Positions 44,301-50,947 of a stretch of 56,681 nt of DNA are shown here, one piece after another (within the stretch, counting starts at the first letter, position 1; every line of letters begins with the position of its first letter). The notes under the pieces were generated by a model that was not told where the DNA came from, did no database searches, and worked only from the letters and a program-made list of their open reading frames with translations. A program made the translations under genes and the position numbers. The DNA lies in assembly GCF_905120475.1 (NCBI RefSeq), contig NZ_CAJHOE010000006.1:1-56681 (forward strand), in the 5' to 3' direction. The DNA comes from Campylobacter suis. GTDB lineage: Bacteria > Campylobacterota > Campylobacteria > Campylobacterales > Campylobacteraceae.

Positions 44301-45158
44301 ATAAAAGCACTAAAATCAACCTACGAGCGCATGAAACATCTTGATATAGATGATGTTTTTAACTTTCACATCGTGTTTGATGAGATAGTTTTAAGCAAGG
44401 CTTACTACGATGTTTTTGAAGCGATAGAGGGTGAAATTTTTGCTAATATTAAGGAGCTAAAAAAGCGCTTTGAATTTGATGATGAGCTCAGTGAACCGAT
44501 GAAAAAAGCTCTTTTAAAGCTTGCAAATAGTGATAGAAAAAGATTTAGTATAAATAAAGCTTTACCGCAAATTTTAGCTAGCAAAACTTTTGCAAAACTG
44601 CTTGAAAATGGGTTGATTTATATAGAAAAAAGTCGTGAAATTCGCCCTGTCAAAGCCAAAAACCAAAAGCTAAAAAAGAGCGAACGACGCTACATAGTAC
44701 AAGATAAAGTGCATTTTACAAGCCACTTTACGCGCTTTTGGTTTAGGTTTATCCAACCAAATTTAGCCCAACTTGAAAATGGAGAGTTTTCAAGCGTCAT
44801 GCAGACCATAAAAGCCGAGTTTTATGAATACGCTAGCCTTGGTTTTGAACTTTTGTGTGCTGAATTTTTGCGCGATAGAGGCGTTAAAAATGCAAATAGC
44901 TTTTGGCATAAAAACATAGAGATAGATCTGCTTGGCATAGGCGTTAATGGCATAGTTGTTGCGGAGGCTAAATTTAGAGCAAAAAAGGTTTGTAAAAGCA
45001 TTTTGACGCTACTTTTAACAAAGTGCGAGCGACTTGGATTTGTGCCAAATGAAGTATATCTTTTTTCAAAAAGTGGTTTTAGCAAAGAGCTTGAAAACTT
45101 AGGTCAAAAGCGCGTAAAACTCATAAATTTAAATCAAATGACGGAGCTTTTAGAATGA
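44301..45158 (+). CDS. DUF234-type protein with PD-(D/E)XK nuclease motif, flgS-coupled
   Basis: Read from the ATG at 44331 it has 275 residues. Ten codons upstream in frame, an ATA at 44301 follows an ideal AAGGAG by 5 bases, so the true start may be that ATA (giving KALKSTYER before the Met). The C-terminal half contains the nuclease-fold signature: Glu173, Asp199 in EIDLLG and Glu212/Lys214 in VVAEAKFR, a D-x12-ExK pattern. This is the domain that follows the ATPase in archaeal-type DUF234 proteins, but no ATPase is present. The N-terminal half is helical and basic. It overlaps flgS by 4 bases (ATGA), so the flagellar kinase depends on its translation. No nuclease activity is known for it. 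Confidence 0.65.
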   Translation: MKALKSTYERMKHLDIDDVFNFHIVFDEIVLSKAYYDVFEAIEGEIFANIKELKKRFEFDDELSEPMKKALLKLANSDRKRFSINKALPQILASKTFAKLLENGLIYIEKSREIRPVKAKNQKLKKSERRYIVQDKVHFTSHFTRFWFRFIQPNLAQLENGEFSSVMQTIKAEFYEYASLGFELLCAEFLRDRGVKNANSFWHKNIEIDLLGIGVNGIVVAEAKFRAKKVCKSILTLLLTKCERLGFVPNEVYLFSKSGFSKELENLGQKRVKLINLNQMTELLE

Positions 45159-46147
45159 ACGAGCAAAATATCGAAGCTGGACTAAAAAGCCTAATAGAAC
45201 AAACCTATCTAATAGAGCAAGAGTATAAGAATTTAAACAACTCATACGAAAGTTTGCAAAAGATCATAAAAGATGTCGTAGATGTCTTACCAACAGCGAT
45301 ATGGGTACTAAACAGCGATGCGACCATATTTTTACAAAATGCTCAAGCAGCCAAAAATACCCTACTCTTTTCACGCATAAACCTTGAAATTTCAGAGTGT
45401 GAGATAGAGCTAAAAGGTCTATTTTATCTAGTTAAAATCGCCATAAAAGATGACAAAAAGATCGTATCAGCCATAGATATCACGGCTCAAAAGCGCACCG
45501 AGCGCCTTGCTAGCATGGATAGCGTAGCCGCTCACTTGGCCCATGAGATACGAAATCCTATCGGCTCAGTATCCTTGCTTACCTCATCTTTATTGCGACG
45601 AAGCGAAGGCAAAACTCACGAGCTTGCGATAGAAATTCAAAAAGCTATATGGCGAGTTGAGCGTATCATCAAAGCGACCTTACTCTTTACAAAAGGTGTG
45701 CAGATAAATCGAACAAATTTTAATTTTAATGAGTTAAAGATAGAGTGCGAAGAAGCCCTAAAATACTACTCTTACACAAAGGATATAAAAATTTTACTTA
45801 ACTTTGGAGATGAAGATTACAACGCAGATAAAAACTTGCTATCTATGGTTTTTGAAAATATGCTTTTTAATGCTATTGACGCATGCGAAGAGAGTGAAAA
45901 TGAGAGCGATGAGATAAGTATAAGCTATGAAAAAACGCAAACTGAGCATAAATTTTATATCTGCGATAGTGGCGTAGGGATAAATAATGCTGGCGCGGTA
46001 TTTGAACCATTTAAGACAAGTAAGCTAAATGGCAACGGACTTGGACTGCCACTATGCCTGCAAATCATACAAGCACATCACGGCAGTATCGAAGTCACGC
46101 TAAATCCAAAGACATTTTGTGTAAGCTTGCCTGTAAATTTCGAGTGA
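45155..46147 (+). CDS. flgS: Flagellar sensor histidine kinase FlgS
   Basis: A 330-residue cytoplasmic kinase without membrane segments. An N-terminal coiled region and PAS-like domain (about 35-110) precede the phospho-acceptor His130 in AAHLAHEIRNPIGSVS. The ATPase domain follows with NMLFNAIDACEE, ICDSGVGI and GNGLGLPLCLQI. FlgS senses assembly of the flagellar export apparatus/MS-ring and phosphorylates FlgR to activate sigma54-dependent rod and hook genes in Campylobacter. The cognate flgR is not in the window. It is translationally coupled to the upstream DUF234 gene by a 4-base overlap. Confidence 0.88.
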   Translation: MNEQNIEAGLKSLIEQTYLIEQEYKNLNNSYESLQKIIKDVVDVLPTAIWVLNSDATIFLQNAQAAKNTLLFSRINLEISECEIELKGLFYLVKIAIKDDKKIVSAIDITAQKRTERLASMDSVAAHLAHEIRNPIGSVSLLTSSLLRRSEGKTHELAIEIQKAIWRVERIIKATLLFTKGVQINRTNFNFNELKIECEEALKYYSYTKDIKILLNFGDEDYNADKNLLSMVFENMLFNAIDACEESENESDEISISYEKTQTEHKFYICDSGVGINNAGAVFEPFKTSKLNGNGLGLPLCLQIIQAHHGSIEVTLNPKTFCVSLPVNFE

Positions 46148-46262
46148 TATTTTAAATGCTATTTTGCTATAGTAGGTTTTAAGCTAACCAAATTTTATTT
46201 ATATGTAGTACTTTGCGCTTTTTGGCAAATTTTATTTTTTTGACTTGATTTAAAGTCAAAAA

Positions 46263-46460
46263 TATTAATAGTTACTTTTGACATCATCAAAACCATCTTT
46301 TATATCATAAAGCTTAGTCATAAATTTAGTCACACCGCCTAATTTATCTCAAGCCCAAAAAAACCCTTAGTCTTATCGCTAATAATAACGACGGTTTTAC
46401 TTCTTTTGCCTGAATTTTGTTGTCTAAAAATAAATTTAATCTTAAATAGTGTAGTCTAAA
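46263..46460 (-). pseudogene. 3' remnant of a frameshifted gene in the 365-base gap after flgS
   Basis: The gap 46148-46512 has no intact gene. On the minus strand one frame reads a basic segment, KIKFIFRQQNSGKRSK, then TVVIISDKTKGFFGLEIN. It is cut by a stop near 46341. Shifted by one base, the frame continues GGVTKFMTKLYDIKDGFDDVKSNY to a TAA at 46267-46265. Restoring one T in AATTAGGC (near 46340) would join them as EINLGGV. Upstream the frame is closed by another stop. I infer the decayed C-terminal end of a former protein; the family is not recognised. The rest of the gap (46148-46262) shows only AT-rich DNA. Confidence 0.5.
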
Positions 46461-46480
46461 AAATGTAAAAAGTAAAATTT

Positions 46481-46508
46481 TAAGAAAGAAAGCCCCAAAT
46501 ATGGGGCT
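46481..46508 (-). terminator. Terminator of dps
   Basis: AGCCCC (46491-46496) and GGGGCT (46503-46508) form a stem with a 6-base loop, followed on the minus strand by TTCTTTCTTA. It begins 4 bases beyond the dps stop codon. Confidence 0.75.
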
Positions 46509-46512
46509 AAAA

Positions 46513-46947
46513 TTACTTTGCAAGTGTAGCGTTTAGCATCCAGATGGCTTTTTCATAGTGAGCTATCTGATCTTGTGCATAAGCTTGAGTTGTTGTATCT
46601 CCCTCAGCAGCTTCATCAAGTTTTTTAAACTCATCTAAAAGGTGCTTATAGTCAGCCAAAACTATCTCTAAAACTTCTGTCGGAGTATAGCTTGCTTTTG
46701 GCTCATGCTTTATGCAAGTTGTCTTTGCAAGTTCGTCAGCTTTAACGATAGCCTTGCCACCAAGCATTATAGCGCGCTCAGCTACTTCGTCGAAAATTTC
46801 ATGAAACTCATCATAGGCTTTTTCTGTATATTCATGAATGCTAAAAAACTGGATACCTTTTACATTCCAGTGTAGGTCATGAAATTTAATGTATAACGCA
46901 TGAGCGTCAGCCTGAATTTTGTTTAATTGAGAAATAACTTTTGACAT
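46513..46947 (-). CDS. dps: Dps-family iron-storage and DNA-protection protein
   Basis: A 144-residue protein that forms a hollow 12-mer, oxidises Fe(II) with peroxide and protects DNA. The intersubunit ferroxidase site is visible as HDLHWNVKG (His/His) and the DEFHEIFDEVAERA helix with its Asp/Glu ligands. The length is typical and there is no long Lys tail for DNA binding. It is a single gene with GGAGAC before the ATG, a TATAAT 27 bases upstream and its own terminator. No clear PerR or Fur operator is recognised upstream, although the region is rich in AT dyads. Confidence 0.9.
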   Translation of the reverse strand: MSKVISQLNKIQADAHALYIKFHDLHWNVKGIQFFSIHEYTEKAYDEFHEIFDEVAERAIMLGGKAIVKADELAKTTCIKHEPKASYTPTEVLEIVLADYKHLLDEFKKLDEAAEGDTTTQAYAQDQIAHYEKAIWMLNATLAK

Positions 46948-46973
46948 TTTGTCTCCTTTGTTTGATTTATAAA

Positions 46974-46979
46974 ATTATA
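46974..46979 (-). promoter_or_regulatory. -10 box for dps
   Basis: GTTATAATTTTATAA on the minus strand holds a perfect TATAAT inside an AT dyad (TTATAA-AA-TTATAA on the plus strand), 27 bases before the dps ATG. The dyad might be part of a peroxide or iron regulator site, but it does not match a consensus well enough to name. Confidence 0.45.
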
Positions 46980-47113
46980 ACATAAAAAAGTAAACGAAAT
47001 TTATATTATCTAATAAATTTTATTATTTAGTATAAAGTATTATAAACCCTAAAACTAGAAATTTTTACGATAAAAAACAAACTTCTCTAAAAACTAAGAT
47101 TTACTCTTAAGTC

Positions 47114-47461
47114 CTATTTTACACGATCTCCTATATGACCGTTATAAATTATATTCTTAGCATCAATATTTTCATCAAGTAAAATTTCACTTATCTTGCC
47201 ACTTTTCTTGATACTTTCTATATCATTTTGCAAATCTTCTTGATAACTATATATCATGGCTGCACTTGACACACCATCTAATTTTTCAAGTACCTTAAAT
47301 TTCTCTATCTCTTCATCTAAATTCTCAACACTAACCACCACCACTATCTTTCCATCTTGTGCAGCAACAACCTCACAACCATCTACATTCTCAATAAGTG
47401 GTATAACATTTTCAGCACTCGTCTCATCTTTTGTATATACAATTAGGCTTGATATATTCAT
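47114..47461 (-). CDS. napD: NapD, maturation chaperone of periplasmic nitrate reductase
   Basis: A 115-residue cytoplasmic protein that binds the twin-arginine signal of NapA and helps cofactor insertion. It starts MNISSLIVYT, has the family GCEVVAAQDGKIVVVV strand pair, and continues with DGVSSAAMIYSYQED. Residues about 88-115 are a C-terminal extension beyond the usual fold. It overlaps napL by 4 bases at the promoter-distal end of the nap operon. The call depends partly on that position, since NapD proteins are short and variable. Confidence 0.85.
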   Translation of the reverse strand: MNISSLIVYTKDETSAENVIPLIENVDGCEVVAAQDGKIVVVVSVENLDEEIEKFKVLEKLDGVSSAAMIYSYQEDLQNDIESIKKSGKISEILLDENIDAKNIIYNGHIGDRVK

Positions 47462-48408
47462 TTAATACTCCAAAATTTTACTTCTTTTTGATACGCTATG
47501 CTTATTATCCTGCCATCATTTGACAAATAAATTTCGCTTAAAATTTCCTGCCCTGTTTTTATGGTATGTAAGAGCTCTTTACTTTTAATGTCATAAACTA
47601 CGATATCGCTATGCTCGCCGTTCATAAAAGCTATCTTGCTTTTATCTGGGCTAAGAGCTAAGGCATAAACTATAAAATCAGCGTTAAAATAGTTCATATT
47701 CGATCCATCAAAAACACCCACCTGACGCGTAATGCTACCAACAGCCAAAGCATCATCTACATAGTCAATATCATACATATTATCTTTAAAGAAATTATGC
47801 GTTTTTATAACTTGCCTTGTCTTTAAATCATACTCGTATATCACGCCACTTTCAGCACCTATGGCTATCTTATCGCGGTTTTTGCTAATCTCGAAATCAA
47901 CATAAAGTGCTATTGAAAATTTATGTTTAAACTTCAGTTGTGCGCTGGCTAGATCTACAATGTAAATTTCATTGCCAAAGTCTGAAATTATGGCTTCATT
48001 TTCACTTGTGAAAAAGGCTTTTTTAGCAGATTTATTTGGAGTGATAAAGTTATTTATCTCGGTAAATTTCTCTCCGTCAAATTTATATACAAAAAGTCTT
48101 CTCTCATCATAACTAAGCTCAGCCAAAACGAGAAGTTTATCATCTAGTCTATCTATACTAAACACTCTAGAGCTAGGCTCATCAGCAAAGTATGCCTTCT
48201 TTTTAGGCAGTATGATTTTAGGTAAAAATTTGTCATTTTTTATATCATAAATTTCAACCTCACCGATATCCGTGCCAAGATAAAGCATCTCATCTATCAA
48301 ATTTGAACTGATAACATTTGCAAAAGCACTAACAACTCGAGTTGGCTGCGAAATTTCAGCCGAAAAACAAATTCCAAAAAAAGCCAAAAGAACTAAAACT
48401 TTTCTCAT
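47458..48408 (-). CDS. napL: NapL, periplasmic beta-propeller-like protein of the nap operon
   Basis: A 316-residue protein. I choose the ATG at 48408, with GGAGG 5 bases upstream and overlapping the napF stop (ATGA); a longer reading would add 21 residues inside napF. A signal peptide (RKVLVLLAFFGICFSA) is followed by repeated WD40-like blades such as EVEIYDIKNDKF, VIYEYDLKTRQV and DIVVYDIKSKEL. NapL occurs only in epsilonproteobacterial nap operons. It is exported and contributes to nitrate reductase function in an undefined way. No metal-binding motif is seen. Confidence 0.85.
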   Translation of the reverse strand: MRKVLVLLAFFGICFSAEISQPTRVVSAFANVISSNLIDEMLYLGTDIGEVEIYDIKNDKFLPKIILPKKKAYFADEPSSRVFSIDRLDDKLLVLAELSYDERRLFVYKFDGEKFTEINNFITPNKSAKKAFFTSENEAIISDFGNEIYIVDLASAQLKFKHKFSIALYVDFEISKNRDKIAIGAESGVIYEYDLKTRQVIKTHNFFKDNMYDIDYVDDALAVGSITRQVGVFDGSNMNYFNADFIVYALALSPDKSKIAFMNGEHSDIVVYDIKSKELLHTIKTGQEILSEIYLSNDGRIISIAYQKEVKFWSIK

Positions 48409-48878
48409 CTTGCCTCCATTTTTATAGCATTTACAAAGCAAACTTCCATGCATTGTGCACAGTTTGTGCATCTATCATTTATAGTAGGTCTAAATACCCC
48501 AAAAAACTCTATCGCACGAAATTTACAAATATCTTGACAGCTATAACACATCGTGCCATTCCATGCCAAACAGCTACTAACATCGATAGTGGTTTTAGCC
48601 TCAATGATAGCAGGAAATTTTAAATTTAAAACTGATTTTTGGGTGTTTTCGCACTCTATGGCGCACTTTTTACAAAAAGTACAACCCTTAGTTTGAAATT
48701 TAAAACTTACTTTTTCGCCATCAAATGAAAGCAGATTTTCATCACAAGCACCAACACAAGGCGCTTTACACTCTACACACTCAAACTCGCCGCTAAAATA
48801 TGGCGGTGGGATAAAATTTTGAGCGGATTTACCGCCCAAAATTTTTCTAAAAAGCTGTCTTCGTGAGACATCTTGCAT
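48405..48878 (-). CDS. napF: NapF ferredoxin
   Basis: A 157-residue cytoplasmic iron-sulfur protein. The N-terminus (QDVSRRQLFRKILGG) is the usual NapF start. Cysteine clusters CVECKAPCVGAC, CTFCKKCAIEC, CYSCQDIC and CTNCAQCMEVC indicate about four [4Fe-4S] centres. It is thought to supply electrons or assist cofactor maturation of NapA. It begins at the TAATG junction with napB and overlaps napL by 4 bases. C. jejuni lacks this gene as I recall; Wolinella has it in the same position, so the operon order here is the Wolinella type. Confidence 0.88.
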   Translation of the reverse strand: MQDVSRRQLFRKILGGKSAQNFIPPPYFSGEFECVECKAPCVGACDENLLSFDGEKVSFKFQTKGCTFCKKCAIECENTQKSVLNLKFPAIIEAKTTIDVSSCLAWNGTMCYSCQDICKFRAIEFFGVFRPTINDRCTNCAQCMEVCFVNAIKMEAR

Positions 48879-49393
48879 TACCTAACACCCTCATTTAAGA
48901 CATCTAGTAAATTTGAGCTTTTTGACGAACTTTCATCACGAAAATCCGCTTTAAAGTTATTTTTCACTCTTGGCTTTACATTTGCTTGAGGGACATGGCA
49001 CTGTGTGCAGCTAAAACGATCTTGGCTTAGCTCGCTACCAGTTGATTTTTGAAATCTTATACTATAAAGATGTGACTTTGGTATAGCTGTAGCTCCGACA
49101 CCCTCAGCAACCTCTGGCATATGGCAAGTTACGCACATATTCATATCTTTTGTTATAGGTATAATGTCAGAAATATCATGCGGGATAAGCGGTGGTGCGT
49201 TTTCAAAGGCACGATCTATCTTAGTTGACTCTCCTGCTGGTGTAGCAGTCCAGTTTACATCAACTAATGTAATGTTATCATCAAAGACATCATTTTGATT
49301 AAAACTTGTCAAGTCTGCGTTTTTTGTATTACAGCCAACCAATAGTGCCGCCGCACCAAGACCAGCCAAAATAAGCTTAAAAGCTTTCATCAT
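48878..49393 (-). CDS. napB: NapB, dihaem cytochrome c with a lipobox
   Basis: A 171-residue electron-transfer subunit of the Nap complex. Two haem motifs are present: CVTCH (Cys87, Cys90, His91) and CTQCH (Cys129, Cys132, His133). The N-terminal signal ends ALLVGCNTK, a good lipobox with Cys21. It may be a membrane-anchored lipoprotein rather than a soluble periplasmic cytochrome as NapB normally is. The middle part (APPLIPHDISDIIPI) is family-typical. It overlaps napH by 4 bases (ATGA). The start could be either of the first two Met codons. Confidence 0.9.
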   Translation of the reverse strand: MMKAFKLILAGLGAAALLVGCNTKNADLTSFNQNDVFDDNITLVDVNWTATPAGESTKIDRAFENAPPLIPHDISDIIPITKDMNMCVTCHMPEVAEGVGATAIPKSHLYSIRFQKSTGSELSQDRFSCTQCHVPQANVKPRVKNNFKADFRDESSSKSSNLLDVLNEGVR

Positions 49394-50184
49394 TTTCTCC
49401 TTAAATTTCTTATATTAAACTTTAATGCATCGTCATTGCAAACATCGATACAACGACCACAACTTGTACATTCGCTAGAGGTTACAAAACCATTTTGTTT
49501 GCCTATAATGCCTAAGACTTGATTTTCTGGGCAAATAAGCTTACACTTCATACATTTAGTGCAGTTATCACTATTATGCTCTATCCTAATAAGTGAAAAT
49601 TTTGAGATAATCGCATAAAAAGCACCAAGTGGACAAATTTTAGAGCAAACCACCCTATCGCCCACAAATGCATCTATCGCAAAAACCCCAAATGCCACAA
49701 AAAGCCAAAGTGTTGTGCCATAAATTATCCCGCGTTGTATTATACCTATAAAGCTAACACCCTCAAAGGCTGGTGCCGATGTTACAAGCGAAAGAGCAAG
49801 AACAAAACCAAGCACATAATACCTTGCATTGCGAGAGAAATTTACAAATTTGTTATCTTTATCATAGCCAAATTTTACCCTAACCCAGCGAGCTGTCTCT
49901 GTTATGATATTTACAGGACAAACCCAGCTACAAAACGCACGAGGCGCTATAATGGCATAAAAAACAAAAATGATAGCCGCCCCAACTAGTGCCGAACTAG
50001 CTATGCTAAAACTTGCTAAAAATAGCTGCAATACAGCAAATGGATCGCTTAAAACAACGGTATCAAAAAGCTTTGAGCTACTTAAATTTCCTTGTAAAAT
50101 TTTAAGCCCATAAAAGTTGCTGACAAAAAATAGAGCAAGGATTGAAATTTGAGTTATTCTTCTTAGTATCAAATACTTCATCAC
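49390..50184 (-). CDS. napH: NapH, membrane ferredoxin-type quinol dehydrogenase subunit
   Basis: A 264-residue inner-membrane protein with four helices. Cytoplasmic CxxxCP motifs CSWVCPVN and CSKICPLGAF follow helices. Two [4Fe-4S] motifs are near the C-terminus (CTKCMKCKLICP and CTSCGRCIDVC). With NapG it moves electrons from menaquinol to NapB. This replaces NapC, which is absent here as in other epsilonproteobacteria. It overlaps napG and napB by 4 bases on each side. All cluster ligands are present. Confidence 0.93.
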   Translation of the reverse strand: MMKYLILRRITQISILALFFVSNFYGLKILQGNLSSSKLFDTVVLSDPFAVLQLFLASFSIASSALVGAAIIFVFYAIIAPRAFCSWVCPVNIITETARWVRVKFGYDKDNKFVNFSRNARYYVLGFVLALSLVTSAPAFEGVSFIGIIQRGIIYGTTLWLFVAFGVFAIDAFVGDRVVCSKICPLGAFYAIISKFSLIRIEHNSDNCTKCMKCKLICPENQVLGIIGKQNGFVTSSECTSCGRCIDVCNDDALKFNIRNLRRK

Positions 50185-50945
50185 AGCTCCTTATCGCTAT
50201 TTAGATAATCATCAAGCTTTTTACTATCTTGCTTAAACTCTTTTGGAGCGACATCTCTTAGCTTTTTCTCATCATCTGCTATCCAGCCCTTAACATACTG
50301 CTCGTTGCTTGAGCCTAGTCCAAGAGCTAGCGGAAGCACAAAAATCGACGGCTTTGGCGTTACACAAACTTGCTCACACATGCCACAACCCGTGCAGTAA
50401 TTTGCATCAACAACAGGTATAAGCATAGCGTGTTTTTGAGTTCTATCATTATGTCTATAGTCAAGCTTTAACGCCTTATCTATAACAGGGCAGGCTCTAT
50501 AACAAGCATCACAGCGAAGCCCCTCATAAGCGATACAAAAATTTGGATCAAGCACAGCTATACCCATCTTTGCTTTGTTTATATTTAGCTTTCCATCATC
50601 GTTGCTAACTAAAACAGGATCAAGCGCTCCAGTCGGGCAAGCAACCGTACAAGGTATGTCAGTACACATATAACACGGAATTTCTCGTGGCGTAAAGAAT
50701 GGAGTGCCATAAGGCAAACCATCTTTTAAATCAGCCAGCTTTAGCGTATGCCACGGACAGGCTTCAACACAAAGCCCACATCTAACACACTCAGCAAGAA
50801 ATTTATTCTCATCTAGTGCGCCAGGCGGTCTGATAAGCAGAGTTTGAGCTTTAAGGCTAGTTTGAGTACTCCACATAAAACCTCCTGCAAGCACTAAACT
50901 AATAGCCTTTAGTCCAAACTTTAACGCCTCTCTTCTAGTTTGCAT
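50181..50945 (-). CDS. napG: NapG, periplasmic iron-sulfur subunit
   Basis: A 254-residue ferredoxin-like protein. A twin-arginine-type leader (QTRREALKFGLKAISLVLAGG) exports or anchors it. Four cluster motifs are visible: CVRCGLCVEACP, CYMCTDIPCTVACP, CIAYEGLRCDACYRACP and CTGCGMCEQVC. With NapH it forms the menaquinol-oxidising module that feeds NapB. It starts 2 bases after napA and overlaps napH by 4, in the order napA-G-H-B-F-L-D. Confidence 0.93.
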   Translation of the reverse strand: MQTRREALKFGLKAISLVLAGGFMWSTQTSLKAQTLLIRPPGALDENKFLAECVRCGLCVEACPWHTLKLADLKDGLPYGTPFFTPREIPCYMCTDIPCTVACPTGALDPVLVSNDDGKLNINKAKMGIAVLDPNFCIAYEGLRCDACYRACPVIDKALKLDYRHNDRTQKHAMLIPVVDANYCTGCGMCEQVCVTPKPSIFVLPLALGLGSSNEQYVKGWIADDEKKLRDVAPKEFKQDSKKLDDYLNSDKEL

Positions 50946-50947
50946 GA

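Noticed and set aside
46960-46985. PerR or Fur box before dps
   Set aside because: The TTATAA dyad does not match either consensus well, and it overlaps the -10 box.
48409-48471. Longer napL reading starting inside napF
   Set aside because: The ATG at 48408 has GGAGG before it, overlaps the napF stop as ATGA, and starts a clean signal peptide.
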